The notes: generated from the sequence alone by a model not told the origin. A DNA stretch of 64,000 nt from Erigeron canadensis (GCF_010389155.1 NC_057765.1:19858270-19922269), one strand, 5' to 3'. Positions 10,906-23,501 are shown, counted from the stretch's first letter. Program-made: numbers and translations.

Positions 10906-12699
10906 AAGGACAGATGCAGACACAGACCCTGCAGGTGTAATGTTAAGGGTAGATGATTGCCCTTCAACAGAGGTGTGTTGTGTCACCAAAGTATCACGAG
11001 GGAGAATTGAGGCCTGTACCCCTCCTTGTGATCTAGAAGGGGCATTGACTGCCAGTGTAGACTCAGAGTGTAAGCAAGTAGGAGTCTGACCAGCAGTGTC
11101 ACTTAGGCGTTTGATGCTAACATCCTTTGGTTGATCATCCTCAGTCAACATGTGCACAGACTTTGACTTTTTTTGGATCTGGGCAGGATCCTCTGGTGTC
11201 CCTTTAGTGATATCATCAGCCTTTTGGGAGGCTGATGATGGCGAATTAGGCTTAGACACAGTATGACCTTGGGAGGAGGTCTTTGTTTCAATGTCTTCAC
11301 CCTGTTTGGAGGGTTGGACAGAAGTAGTTGTTCCCTTTGACTCGTCTACACTCTTTTGGGAGAGTGTAGATGGGCGTGGTGAATCCGGCTTATCAGCTTG
11401 GGTGACAGAGTCAGCTTTGGAACGTTCCTCAGCTTCCAATGCACCTTGGGAGACTTTAATTCTTATGGTTGTTTTGTCAACCCCTAAAGCTGATATATTT
11501 CTCTTGGATCTTTTCTTTTTGTATACATTGCGAGGTACTAAGTCCTCAGGAATGGGTCTTTTGGAGGCGGATATGGAAATGGTGGTTGAGGGTGTGGCTA
11601 GAGTGGCTGATGTTGTGGCCAACTCTTCACCCTTAGAAGAAGAAGAAGAAGTAGATTTGGAAGAGTTTAAGGGTTCAAGAGATTGAGTACCTTGACTCTC
11701 CTGATTGGCAGATTGAGTGTTGGACTCAGATCGTGTCGAAGGAGAGGCAGCTTCCTCTAATGCTTGTTCCTTTTGTCTTCTCCTGCAAAAATCAAGGTAA
11801 ACCTGCATTGCTTGGGTTAATCCCTGCGCAGTTACCTTAGGACTATTAAAAATATTAGTATTAATGGCCTTGCACTCCACAGTCTGGCCAGTTGCCAAGC
11901 TGAAGTCGACATCAACAATTGCTTCGATGATGAGACCAAGAATTCTACCATAAGGTATGGTAAAAGTCTTATAGTTGACTCGGCCAACTAAGTCTTTATA
12001 TATAAGTCCTGCATAATCTACTCTGGTCATAGTGACCAAGGAATGAAAAAGTTGTAATTCAAGAACATTAGGCTGATCAAAACTGCCTGCCTTCATTTGT
12101 AAAGATTTACATAAGGTACTTAGAAGATAATTCCAAATGCCTGTTAAATATTTCATTTTAACCACTGAAGCCAATGGACCTGAATATCCACAAATAGGTA
12201 AAATGTTTTTGGCTTCAGTGTGAGAGACAACATTTTCATAATCATCTTCAGGCATGTAAGACAGTTCAAAAGCAGACCTAAGTCTTCTTAAAGTAATGAA
12301 TACATGTTTCTTACCATTAAGAATGGTGCCTCGAATTACGACATGTCCTTTTTTCGTCTGACCCACCACACAGCTTGCCCAAAACTCGCAGAGCATGTCC
12401 TGGTACACCACATCTGGCTTCTCAATTAATATCTTGCCAAAAGGATGATGCCATAAAAAGGCAACAATTTCATCATAACCTTCTGCCCAAGAAGGTTGAT
12501 GAACATTGGCGGAGACAAGATTGACGATCTTGATTTTACCAGTATCAAGATCAGCCGGGCTTACAACTACATCAGAACCCACAACATAGGGTGAAAGCTT
12601 AACCGCGCTTACTGGAGCTGGGTGTAGAAACCCAGATTCAGATGAGGAATTGTTATTGTTAGAGTTATTAGCAGATTGAGATGATGATAATGAAGCCAT
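10906..12699 (-). pseudogene. aORF of element B, truncated by insertion of element A
   Basis: Open from the ATG at 12699 for about 598 codons to the junction with A at 10906; the frame then runs into A's LTR and stops at 10864. The N-terminus is asparagine/serine-rich (residues 1-25). A conserved globular domain follows (FLWHHPFGKILIEKPDVV, GTILNGKKHVFITLRRLRSA, GSFDQPN near residue 205, IPYGRILGLIIEAI). The rest is low-complexity serine/threonine with basic clusters (YKKKRSKRN). The counterpart in C continues for roughly 860 more codons. There is no signal peptide or membrane segment. The product is of unknown function; similarity of the N-terminal domain to the aORFs of A and D is by eye. 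Confidence 0.75.
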
Positions 12700-12839
12700 T
12701 TATAATTAGATAATTAAAGAACAAAAGAAGAAGATTAAAAAATTTGATGGAACAGAACACAGATTAGGTTAAGATAAGATGAGAGAAAAATAAGAGTATG
12801 AAAAAAATATACAATTTGTTTGGGACAAGGGTTAAACAG

Positions 12840-12964
12840 AGTGTATATATTTCTATACATATTTTAAAATAACCGTTTGGAGGGAAGAGAGAGAAATGAT
12901 TTGATTGGATGAGAACAACCAGTGGGGGTACTTTTGCAGTAAAAGTCTGTTGCCTCCACACGTG
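12840..12964 (-). promoter_or_regulatory. Promoter-like block upstream of the aORF of element B
   Basis: Read on the - strand it contains CACGTG (12959-12964, a G-box), a CCAAT-containing stretch, CCAAACGGTTATTTTAA (about 12864-12880) and an AT-rich TATATAC run near 12843-12848, about 145 bp before the aORF ATG. The same order and nearly the same sequence occur upstream of the aORF of C at 42351-42466. Conservation of a non-coding block between two diverged copies supports a regulatory role, but transcription is not demonstrated. Confidence 0.5.
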
Positions 12965-13206
12965 TTACTCACTCATTGATCAGGAAAAGATATATAAGTT
13001 AAACTAAATAAAATATGCAAAATAATAAAACGCACTGAGATATTTAATAATAAAAACAGCTCCCAAGCTAGGTCAGACTCAGCTTACCCATTTTAACTTG
13101 ATTTTTACCAAGTAACAATAGGTAGTCTGAGTCAAACACAGCTTGCCCTTAAAATTTTAACAAACTTCAAAGGGGTTGAATTTATCATTACTTATCACAC
13201 TGCCTT

Positions 13207-16200
13207 TTACATATTTAGCATTCCCAACTTACTTATTAGAAAATTGAACCTGTTTTCATCCAATGGCTTGGTGAACAAATCAGCAAGCTGATTCTCAGTT
13301 GGAATGAAGTGCAGTTCAACATCTTCTTCATCACATGATCTCTAATGAAGTGATATCTGATATCGATATGCTTGGTCCTAGAATGAAGTACTGGATTGTT
13401 GGAGATTGCTATGGCACTTGTATTGTCACAAAAGAAAGGAGTCTTTGAGGCAGTGACATCATAATCTTGTAGCTGAAATTGCATCCACAAAATTTGTGAA
13501 CAACAGCTCCCAGCAGCAACATACTCAGCTTCCGCTGTAGAGATGGAAACTGAATGTTGCTTCTTGCTAGACCAGCTTACAAGTCTATTGCCAAGCAATT
13601 GACAAGCTCCAGAAGTACTTTTTCTATCAATCTTGCAGCCTGCGAAGTCATAATCTGAATAGCCAATTAGATCAAATCCAGAGTCTTTGGGATACCAAAG
13701 ACCCAGATTGGGACTACCTTTAAGGTATCTAAAGATGCTCTTTACTGCTTTAAGATGTGACTCTTTAGGATTAGCCTAATATCTTGCACATAGACATGTA
13801 GCAAACATAATATCTGGTCTACTAGCAGTCAAGTAAAGTAGAGAGCCTATTATACCCCTGTAAGCAGTGACATCAGTGGGTTTTCCACTTTTATCTTCAC
13901 TAAGCTTATCACCAGTTCCCATAGGAGTTTTCATAGGTGAGCAATCACTAAAACCAAATTTGTTCAGTAAATCTTTAACATATTTTCCTTGATTTATGAA
14001 AATACCATTTTTGGTTTGCTTAACTTGTAAACCAAGAAAATAGTTGAGTTCTCCCATCATGCTCATCTCATACTTTTTAGACATTAATTTAGAAAACTTT
14101 TTGCAAAGTCTTTCACTGCTAGAACCAAAAATTATGTCATCTACATATATTTGTACAAGTAAAATATCACCATTGTATTTTCTCACAAATAAAGTCTTGT
14201 CAACATTACCTCTTTTGAACTTGTTTTCTAATAAGAATTTAGATAAAGTATCATACCATGCTCTTGGAGCTTGTTTGAGGCCATAGAGAGCCTTGTCAAG
14301 CTTATATACATGATTAGGAAACTTTGAACTTTCAAAACCTGGAGGTTGTTCAACATAGACTTCTTCTTCCAATTTCCCATTCAGAAATGCACTTTTCACA
14401 TCCATTTGATAAACCTTGAATCCTTTGTGAGCAGAGTAAGCCAAAAACATTCTGATGGCTTCCAGTCTTGCTACTGGAGCAAAGGTTTCATCATAGTCAA
14501 TCTCATCTTCTTGTTTGTATCCAAGAGCTACTAATCTTGCCTTGTTTCTGATCACAACTCCTCTTTCATCCATCTTGTTTCTGTAGACCCATTTGGTTCC
14601 AATCACAGTTTTAGAATGATGAGGTCTTGGAACAAGTTCCCAAACCTTGTTTCTTTCAAACTGTGTTAATTCATCTTGTTTCGCATTTACCCAAGATGGA
14701 TCTGGTAGAGCTTCAGCAACCTCAGTTGGCTCCATTTTACTCACAGAATTGACAAACATGCAGAAATTGCTTGTTGCCTTCCTTCTTGTTTTTACACCAG
14801 ATAAAGGATCACCAATGATTTGGTTGATTGGATGACTCCTTGTCCATTTAGTTACATGATGGGTATCATTTGATTCCTGGACAATGGGCTGACTCACATT
14901 AGACGTTCCAGCTTGATCATTTTGAGGAATCAAATAGTCAGCATGGATTGGAGTTGATAGAACAGAGTCAGCTTGGGAGTCATTCACTGGAATACTTTCT
15001 TGAGAAGGATCAGCTTGCACATTTTCAAACATAAGTAACTCTTCTTCTTCAAATACTTGCTCCCCCTGAGTTTGAGCATTCTTATTTTCAATTGGTGGAT
15101 TAGAGGGAGGCTCATTTTCAAGAACAACCAGTTTTTCAAAATCAATATTGTCATCTTCAAGTAGAGAGCAGTCTGGCTTGGAGCAGCCTTCATCAATTGT
15201 CACGTTTATAGAGTTTTCAATAGTTTTGGTTCTTTTATTGTACACTATGTAGGCCTTCATCATTGTGACATATCCAAATAGGATGCCTTCATCTGCTTTT
15301 TCTTCAAACTTGCCAAGATGGTCTTTCTGATTCAGAATGTAACAAAGACTGCCAAACATTCTTAGGAAACCAATTTCTGGTTTTCTCCCCCTGAGAAGTT
15401 CATATGCAGTTTTCTGGTGTCTTTTCACAATAAGAGATCTGTTTTGGGTGAAGCAGGCTGTGTGAATAGCTTCAGCCCAAAAATAAGGCTTGACATTGTT
15501 TTGTGCCATCATGGATCTGGCAGCTTCAATCAGGGTTCTGTTTCTTCTTTCTGCAACTCCATTTTATTGGGGAGTTCTTGCTGCTGAGTATACTTGTGAA
15601 ATACCTTTCTCACTGCAGAATGAGTTGAGAGTGACATTCTTGAATTCAGTGCCATTGTCACTCCTCAACTGCCTAACAGGCTTTTTGTATAGTATTTCAG
15701 CTTGCTTGATGAAGTGAATAATACTATCAGCTGCATCACTCTTATGCTTCAAAAAGAAAACCCATGTATATCTCAAATATTCATCAACAATGACCAAAGT
15801 ATACCTCATTCCATTAAATGAAGGAGTACTTATTGGTCCAAACAGATCCATGTGCAGCAAATCTAAACAACTGTCAATGGTTGAACATGTTTTTGACTTA
15901 AAGGAAGCTCTGTGTTGCTCACCCTTTTCACAAGGACCACACAACTTGTCCTTCTCATATTTTATCACTGGCAGACCACACACCAACTCTTTCTTACACA
16001 GCTTGTTGATGTCTTTGAAATTCATATGAGACAGCCTCTTATGCCACAACCAATTCAACTCATCTTGATTCTTTGACATGAAACATACTTCTCTTGTCAC
16101 AGTTGCACTTCTCATATCAAAAGAATACAAGGAATCATCTCTCTCAGCAATTAACACCACATTATCTTCCAAATCCAGAACAATGCCCTTATCAGCTCGG

Positions 16201-16460
16201 AATCTTACTTCATAGCCAGCATCACACAATTGACTCACACTTATCAGATTATGCTTCAAGCCATACACATAAGATACTCTTCTAAAAGTAAGGGGACCGT
16301 TTGACAAAATGCCAAAACCTTCAGTTCTTCCTTGGGAATCATCTCCAAATGTAACACTAGGACTAGCGCTTGTCCTAAAGCTACATAGCAGGGACTTACA
16401 TCCGGTCATATGCTTGGAACACCTACTGTCCAAGTGCCAGGTATGTGCATCGTGATAGCC
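13207..16460 (-). pseudogene. pol: Copia pol of element B (protease, integrase, RT, RNase H), broken
   Basis: On the - strand pol begins at the junction with gag (16460). The protease motif is degenerate (LDSRCSKHMTG; the usual catalytic DSG reads DSR). Gag-pre-integrase (WHKRLSHMNF), the integrase core (HMDLFGPI, LRSDNGTEF) and a stop at 15564-15566 within TPQ*NG follow. The same frame continues through the linker, RT ([31 protein letters not shown]) and a stop at 13774-13776. RNase H follows (YSDYDFAGC, AEAEYVAAG, TKHIDIRYHFIRDH). A single-base deletion in the MKEDVEL region near 13330 shifts the frame before the end of pol at 13207. These lesions make it inactive, although the RT active site itself is intact. 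Confidence 0.9.
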
Positions 16461-17803
16461 CTCAGGTGGAGCAGTCTGACTTGAAGATGCCTTGTGAGCT
16501 GACTCAGATTGTTGTTGTATCTTGACAAGATCCCAACAAACTTTTCTTTAGCCATAAAGCACTTGGCATCCTTATACTTCTCATCATCAGAGGAAGTGGC
16601 ACTCTCAGCCCAGTCTTTAGCGATCAGACTCTTCTCATCTTTTTCAACTTTCTTACTTAGCTCAGCCACTTGTGCTTTCATGGCCTTGTATTTGGTCTTG
16701 AGCTTTGAGTATTTTTCATTTCTTCCACCTTTGGATGGCACAGCTTGAGAAGACTCTTTGGATCTACAATCACCAGCCATGTGTCCAGGCTTACCACACT
16801 TGTAGCAAGTGACCTTGGACACGTCAAATGGCTTCTTGGTCTTATTAGCTTGCCCACTTCTACCTTTTTCTTTGAATTTATTGAATGATCTCCATCTTAT
16901 CCTTTCAGCTAACAAAGCCACCTCATTGGCTAAGTCCTCACCATCAGATTCATCAACATCAGATTCAGAACAAACAGAATTTGTGTTAGAAATCACAGGA
17001 ACAGATTCATTGATGCATGGAATGATCTCATTAGAAATTGAACTAGGGTGTTCAGTCATAGATGCAACAAGTGCACTAGCAGGCTAACTATAAGAATCAC
17101 CCATAGCAATTAGTTTCTCAGCTTCTAAACATTCTTGATTATGAAGTAAACCAAAAAGTCCAAGGAGATCAAGATCTTGATACACAGAACTTAGTCTCAC
17201 AGAAGAAATATAATTATTCCATTTAGGTGGTAATGAATCAAGAAATTTACTTTTCAACACATCAGTTTTCTTAGTAATTCCAACAGCAGCTAAATCATTC
17301 ACTAAAGCATTAAAGCGGGTATGAGTGTCAGTCAAGGATTCATTTCTCAATGAGAAAAATCTCTCATACCTCCTAGTGAGAGTAGTAATGGTAGATTCCA
17401 TGGAAGTAGAGCAACCCTCAAACATGACAGTCAATGTACCCCACATTTTCTTTGTTGTAGAACACATTTTAATTGAATGGTAAATGTCTTTAGGCACAGC
17501 TTGGACAATGAAGTTACATGCCTTCACATCCAAGTTGGCCAATAACCTATCCTCATCTCCCCAATCTGCCTTGTCCTTAACAATGGATTTGACTGTGGCA
17601 GGAATGGTTGGGTGACCTTCCCTGACCACAGCATCAATCACAACAGTCGATGTAGGAACATAAGGACCATCCACAAGGATGTCAGGCATATTGTTGTCAA
17701 TAGATTCAAGGAACAAAGACATACGACCTTTCCACCCACTGAAATCATCTTTATCAAACATAGGTGGTCGGGTAGAAGAACCATTATCAACATACGATGA
17801 CAT
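16461..17803 (-). pseudogene. gag: Copia gag of element B, broken and missing its C-terminal region
   Basis: Starts at the ATG at 17803 with a capsid domain of the UBN2/DUF4219 type seen in plant copia Gag (FDKDDFSGWKGRMSLFLE, MWGTLTVMFEG, SLPPKWNNYI). A TAG near 17084 replaces the leucine codon found in C. The zinc knuckle CYKCGKPGHMAGDC is intact. Near 16530 a one-base deletion changes frame, after which the sequence reads AHKASSSQTAPPE and joins directly to the protease region GYHDAHTW. Compared with C, 1121 bp are missing at this junction (16460/16461), and they correspond exactly to a GT...AG interval in C. Confidence 0.9.
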
Positions 17804-17858
17804 TATGCTTTACAAAAGGAAAATAAGCAAGGATCAAATCAAGTTAATTCTCAATCCC

Positions 17859-17871
17859 TGCTCTGATACCA
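17859..17871 (-). other. Primer-binding site of element B
   Basis: The - strand reads TGGTATCAGAGCA, two bases downstream of the 5' LTR end. This is the standard initiator-methionine tRNA 3'-end complement used by plant copia elements. Confidence 0.9.
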
Positions 17872-17873
17872 CT

Positions 17874-18923
17874 TGTTATGTCCCAGAGGTGTAACAAGAT
17901 ACCAAGGTATAATGTACACAAGTAGTTGTAGAGGGGGGTGAATACAACTATTTTGTTTTTCCTAAACTTTCTTTTATAAAGGGTTTTAATTGATCCAATA
18001 AGTATATTAAACAACGTGAGTTATAAGAATCAATAAAACAGTAAAGCAGAAAATAAACATTCTTAGGCACTGATTGCGTTTTTCAAATGTAATCCTTTAT
18101 TAAGAAATAATCTATACAAAGAATTACAGGGTTGTTGTGGAAACAAGATAACCTACAATATCTAAACAACCCTATGAATTGACAAACAACAATCAAATAA
18201 GTTCTCTCTCAAGAGAAGCAGCCCAAGCTGACTTCTCACAGACGAGGCTGTGTATAAGAGCAAAGAGAACTTTTGTGAAGAATGATTCAAAGGAATGTCT
18301 CACTCTATGCCTTCAAGGATTGTAGCTTTTATAGGAGAAAGCTTCAAATTCACTTGGTGTCCAAATAAGTCACGTCTTCAATTATGGTTGGATGATCAGG
18401 GAATATTGGAACGTGTCTTCATCGTACTTGTGGTCCCCAAAACCTGCAACACGTCATTTTGATCGTCCAATGAGAGTATGGACATGCATATGTAAGTAAA
18501 CCACCAACCCAGATTCTAGGAACCTTCCTAATCACGTCATACGTCCTTATCAATAAATCCAGGCTGTAATCTTCACTGATTGTTTAGACACAGATTGCTC
18601 GTTTGTCAAGAGCAAATCTGTCTAAGTGTTTCCAAGCTGACTGCTATTCCCAAGCTGTCTTCCACCAACAACTTGATCTTCTATCTTCAATCCTCCTCTT
18701 TGATTTGGACTGAATGCTATAACCATTTGATGCAGCTTGAACAACACTTGCTTCCATAAGATAAACAATTACAATATATGAAGCATGATCTGAGTCAGTT
18801 ACAGATCGCAAGCTGTGTCAGCTTAGTCTGACCCAGATCAAATTACAAGAACCAAAAGATTACTAAGTGTTTATATATCAGATTTGTTATCACCAAATTT
18901 ACAAATAGCATTGGGACTCAACA
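17874..18923 (-). repeat. 5' LTR of element B (1050 bp)
   Basis: On the - strand it begins TGTTGAGTCCCAATGC at 18923 and ends GGGACATAACA at 17874, followed by AG and the PBS. It aligns along its length with the two LTRs of C (35322-36334 and 57707-58755). It includes the 36-bp segment present in C's 3' LTR but absent from C's 5' LTR. AAGCTGA-type words recur in it. Confidence 0.9.
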
Positions 18924-19138
18924 GAGACCATCTGACAAAATTATTTAATTGTATGTTGGGACCATATTTTCAATTTTTCCATATCTGGTTTTCTATTCTA
19001 AATTAATAGAGGTTTCTTTATCTATTGATAAATACCAGTTGACTTTGTTTGTATTTTTTTTATATCTTCAAATAACATGTGTCATATTATGTCAAATTTG
19101 TTGCTTATATTTGAATTAATTTTATTTAATATTAACAG

Positions 19139-20633
19139 GCGAAGTTTGAACTCTTGGTACCTGTGGTAAAAGATGATAAGACTCTACTTTCTGGCATTGT
19201 AATTCTATTCTTTCTACTCTATTTTATTTTGTTCAATTATTATTGCCGAAATTTTTTTTTATATTGAATTGGAAAATTAGGTATTGCCAAGGATGTTCAA
19301 GAATCAGTTATCAAAGAAATGCAGTTCTACAACTTTAATTGATAAACAGAAACGTGAATTCCCTGTTTTGCTAACAAATATGAGTGATGGTACTGTGAGA
19401 CTTTCAGGCCGTGAATGGAGAGATTTCGTTGTACATAATGTGTTGGGTGATATAGTAATCAAGCATTTGTGCTTTAGGTATTTCACACAAGATAGGTTTG
19501 AAGTTTTTTGTTTTAATGATTTTGGTCACGAAATGTTTCTGAAAGTTTCCGGTAAAATGGTGATTAGAAGATGTCTGGTTATTGCTTCAGAGAGCACATT
19601 TACTGCCTAGGTATTTTACTTAACAATTCATAAAAGTATTTGAGGTATATGTTTATTCATTACATATATGCTCAATTTTTTACATTGTTATTATTTTGTT
19701 ATTTTTCTGTTATAGTACTTTCTGTCTAAATTTCTGAAAGACCTTAACGAAAAGAGTGAGAAGAAACCCAAAAAAGTTGTTTCAATAGTAGGACCAAAGC
19801 AGGATGGTGAGGCCGAAGTGATCTATAAGTTTAACGAAAAAAATGCACGACTGAATAAATGGAAAGCAGTGGGTTTTGAAGGTAATAAATGGAAGGTTTT
19901 GTAGTAGAAAACAATATTGTCAGAGGTACTATAATAATGTTCACAACCAATTGGAATGGTGGATTCAAAGTTTCTATTTTCAGTGAAGATGGTGTCGGTC
20001 TTAGTTCTCGTCAATTTAGTAAGTTTGTTTCTCAATTAATTACAAATTTCTTTCGTTTATTTAGTAGAAATTATAAGTAATCAGTTAATATTTCATTTAA
20101 AAAGGAAAGCACATGGTCATGAATTATTTAGAAGATCATTGGAACAAAATTGATGATAGTGATGAGGAAGAAGATGATCAATGTAAGATTGTGGGTCACA
20201 AACATAAAGCTTCAGCTTCTTATTTTGAGATGGACATCCCTGATCATGTTTACACACACAAATCAATGGTAATTCATTATAAACAATTCTGAAATTTATA
20301 CGTTTATTTTAAATAAGGTTTGTTTGCATAGTCTGGTTATTAATATGTATTTATATACTGCAGACTATTCCGAATGATTTTGTTGCAAAACATGAATTTT
20401 ATCTTTACAATGGAGCTCAGTTGTTTTATGGTCATTTGAAGTATCCAGCAGAGTTGATCAGAAAGTTTGACAGGCATAGGCCTGCTCATATAACACATTT
20501 AGTTTTGATTTGTGATTGGAATAAATTCTTGATTGCTACGGGGCTTTGTGTGGGTGATCCATTAAGGTTTGAAATCAACCTCAGTAAGTCGGTGATTGGC
20601 GGGGACGTGATTTTCAATTTATGTAGTCGTTGA
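19139..20633 (+). pseudogene. B3-domain (REM-like) gene 1, disabled
   Basis: Exon-like segments with canonical borders: 19139-19198 (AKFELLVPVV), 19281-19610 (PRMFKNQLSKK ... GREWRDFVVHN ... FEVFCFNDFGHEM, a plant B3-type DNA-binding fold), 19716-20018, 20110-20268 (acidic DDSDEEEDDQ) and 20364-20633 (a second B3-like stretch ending CSR*). It parallels the neighbouring gene at 21069-22169, with which exon 19281-19610 shares the same 330-bp length. The last codon of that exon is TAG where the paralogue has GAG. A one-base loss near 19889 shifts the frame within GNKWKG. The first exon is missing, because element B lies immediately upstream. The B3 assignment is from pattern recognition. Confidence 0.6.
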
Positions 20634-21068
20634 TTTGCATGAAGTATTATAGTAATGTTTGTAATATAGTAATCTTTTGAAGCCAAAACTATTGGTTTAG
20701 ACATGAAAGGCTTATGTAGTAAGATCTGGAACTGTCTCTTTAAGTCCAAATTTTGTTGTTGGTATGGTTGAAGTTTTCAAGGAAGTAAGTTAATGTTTTC
20801 TGTTTATGTTGTGCAAAAACGGACATATGTTGACCTGTTATATGTGTGTTGTTGTGACTTTATAGCATTTTAGTAATTGTAGAAGGGGTGAAAGTGTATT
20901 TTATTAATTAAGATCTTACAAATTACAACAAAGTAATTGTACTTGATACCCTATTTTATAGTACATTAAATGTCTTAAACTTTCAAAACAACAAATCACA
21001 GAATTTCAATTTCATATTGAAGTGGGTGCAAGTTTGAAACCAAATCTTGCTTTACTTTTCTTCTTCAA

Positions 21069-22169
21069 ATGGTTAGTGTTTTTCATATTAGATCTAATTT
21101 TTCATATGATCCCATTTATTATTCAATTGCCGTACATCTTCAATATATTTTAAGTTTTAAATAAATTTTAACAGGTTTACTTTCAACTACTTGTTGATGT
21201 ACCTCAAGATGGAAGTATCGAAGATTTTCTTGTAAGTTTTTCATTGTTTTAATTTGTTATTATATTTGATAAGTTGTACAGAATCTTTACATTATAATTT
21301 TGTGACATAAATATTATCTTTGAATACAGGTAATGCCCAGAATATTTAAGAACCAATTAACGTATAATTGTAGCAGAATCACATTGATTGATTCTTTTCA
21401 ACATTTTCATACTGTTGTACTATGTGATACGACTTCTGCTTTTGTGAAGATTGGAAACATGGGATGGAGACAGTTTATTTCTATGAATGAAGTTGGAGAT
21501 TTAGGAATTAGCAAGTTGTTTTTTAAATGGGTCTCAACAAATGTCTTTGAAGTGATTTGTTTCAATTCATTTGGTATGGAGATGATGAAAAAAGGCACTC
21601 CTATTTGGGCGATGAAGAGATGTTTAATTAAAGCTTCTGATAGGCTACTTTACGAAGAGGTTAGTTCTTATTTTTCATTAGGCCTGTTTAAATTTCTATT
21701 AAATAGTATTCGTAGTTGGCTATGTGTTTTTCAATAAATATTTATATTTTACTTTGTTAAACAGTACCTTCCATCTGCAATCCTTAAGGATTTGAACAAA
21801 AAGTCAAATTTGAAACCTAATTTCGAAGCTGAAATATATGGACCACTTCAGGATTCAAAAGTGAAAGTTATTTATAAGTATCATGAAAACAGTTCTGATC
21901 TAAACCAATGGAGAGCTGTTGGTTTTGAAGGTTCTCAATGGACTAATCTTATGATGGTTAATTGTGTTGAGAAGGGATACACCTTGATGTTTACTGCTTT
22001 TGGGCAACAGAAATACATGCTTGACGTCTTCAATACAAAAAATATTGGAGTTGGGTTGGTTTGTGATGTGCGAATTAAGAAGGAATTGGGTTTGTTGAAT
22101 TGTGAAACTGAAAAAGAGTGGAAAGAGGTATTGAATGATGATCAGTTCAATGTCATCACCTTCTTCTAA
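21069..22169 (+). CDS. B3-domain (REM-like) gene 2, spliced, apparently open
   Basis: Proposed exons: a minimal first exon with ATG at 21069-21071 directly before a GTTAGT donor (uncertain), 21175-21231 (VYFQLLVDVP), 21330-21659 and 21765-22169, all with AG/GT borders and consistent phase. The product would be about 265 aa. It has one B3-type domain (PRIFKNQLTYN, GWRQFISMNEVGDLG, FEVICFNSFGMEM) and a second, weaker B3-like segment after KVKVIYKYH (WRAVGFEGSQWTNL). B3/REM proteins are nuclear DNA-binding factors. Unlike gene 1 it has no internal stop in these exons. Its last about 10 bases overlap, antisense, the final exon of the RPA-like gene. The start and family level are uncertain. Confidence 0.55.
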
Positions 22170-23501
22170 ATTGGTTAATGTCATCAATGTCATCATCAAG
22201 GAAAATACGTGTACCAAACATGTCATTTTGAATAGTAATAGAATCTAAAAATAAAGAACAATATGGTATAAGTGTTGGATTAAAAAATGATTGAATTTGT
22301 ATATTGAAATTATGAATAAAACAAATTTTACCAGTCCATATCTTGATCTTGCAATGTTGAAGAATCATAATAACATGCTCCATATTACGAGCATGGTTAG
22401 CAACATAGTTGGAGACTTGAACAGCATAGTTACCCCAAAGAGTGCATTTAACAACAGTAGCACTAATCAAAGTTATATGGTAAAACTTTAAAAGACCATA
22501 AAAATTTAGTTATATGTGTTACTGCATGACTTCATTGAATAACACCAATCATTGTAACATGATCATTGAAATATTTATTATCAGTTCATTGAATAGCAAC
22601 AATCATTTAATCATATAACAACAGTCATATAATCAGATATCATGTCATTTAATATAGCATCTGCATCTCATTGAATATCTTTAAGATTCTATACATGTTT
22701 CATTGAAAGCAACAGATACAGATCTCATTCAAATACAAAAATCAGACATTAAATACGGAAAAAAGTTTTAAAGGCTCTAATATATTGTCAGCATGAATTA
22801 ACATGAACATATAGTAACATGAATCTTATAAAAAAAACTTACTTCAAATTATGAAGGTCCAAGTTAAGCCTCTTAGTTTCCTTCCCTGTATTAGACCTGT
22901 AGATGTCCATATTTCCACACCAAGATATGCTTCCAATGACATCTAATAATTTTTAAAAAACAGGGGGTCAAAATTTATATGGGTATCTAATAAAAACAAA
23001 AATAAAAACAAAAAAACCAAAAAAAAGAGATTAAGTGAATTCTAACCAACTGTCAACACTTGCTGCATCAACTGTGGACTTATCTCTTCAAGATTTTTGA
23101 ACTGAAAACCATAAGGGTGTCCTCTCCAACCAAAAGAAGATAGAACTTCAGTAACTTTGTAAAAGATCAGTTTCCGGGGTAGATCAGTTTTCTTAAAAAG
23201 AAGAACAACATCTTCCTGAAGTATGGGATCAAGTGTAGGGATGAGCTTTCCCTTCAGAAGAGTTTGCATCTTGTTACCCTGAAAAGAATAGAGTTGAATA
23301 CAATTATAATATGGTTTAAAAAAAATACATCTCTAGGGTTGAATACAAAATTAGAAGGGTTTAGAAAAATACATTCTCGTCAATGACGATCAGATCAATT
23401 CTCCAGCTTTGCGACCATTTCTTTATGACACGAACTTTAACGTCCCAAAAATCTTTGGATTCATCAACTTCATTTAGAAAATTAGTAGTTTCGTTAGCCA
23501 T
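22157..23501 (-). pseudogene. Replication protein A large-subunit-like (OB-fold) gene, 3' truncated
   Basis: On the - strand five exons join in phase: 23501-23373 (43 codons from ATG, KVRVIKKWSQSW), 23278-23047 (GWRGHPYGFQF), 22942-22843 (DVIGSISWCGNMD, KRLNLDLHNL), 22462-22332 (CTLWGNYAVQVSNYV, KIKIWTG) and 22244 to about 22160 (NDMFGTRIFLDDDI). This layout and these motifs fit the tandem OB-fold DNA-binding domains of plant RPA70-like proteins, including the many transposon-associated copies. Full RPA70 is well over 500 aa; here about 225 codons remain before the sequence runs into the B3 gene at 22169. It is probably a truncated copy. The 22463-22842 intron has AT-rich TTCATTGAATA-type iterations. 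Confidence 0.65.

Larger units (their letters stand above)
10906..18923 (-). mobile_element. Copia element B, minus strand, 3' part cut off by insertion of A
   Basis: On the - strand the order is 5' LTR (18923 to 17874), PBS, gag, pol, spacer and aORF, and the aORF is interrupted by A at 10906. It is the same family as element C (35322-58755): LTR, gag, pol and aORF align throughout. The bases right of the LTR are GAGAC (18924-18928), the candidate target duplication. The rest of the aORF and the 3' LTR should lie left of the window. Gag and pol carry stops, a 1121-bp intron-like deletion relative to C, and single-base frameshifts. Confidence 0.85.
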
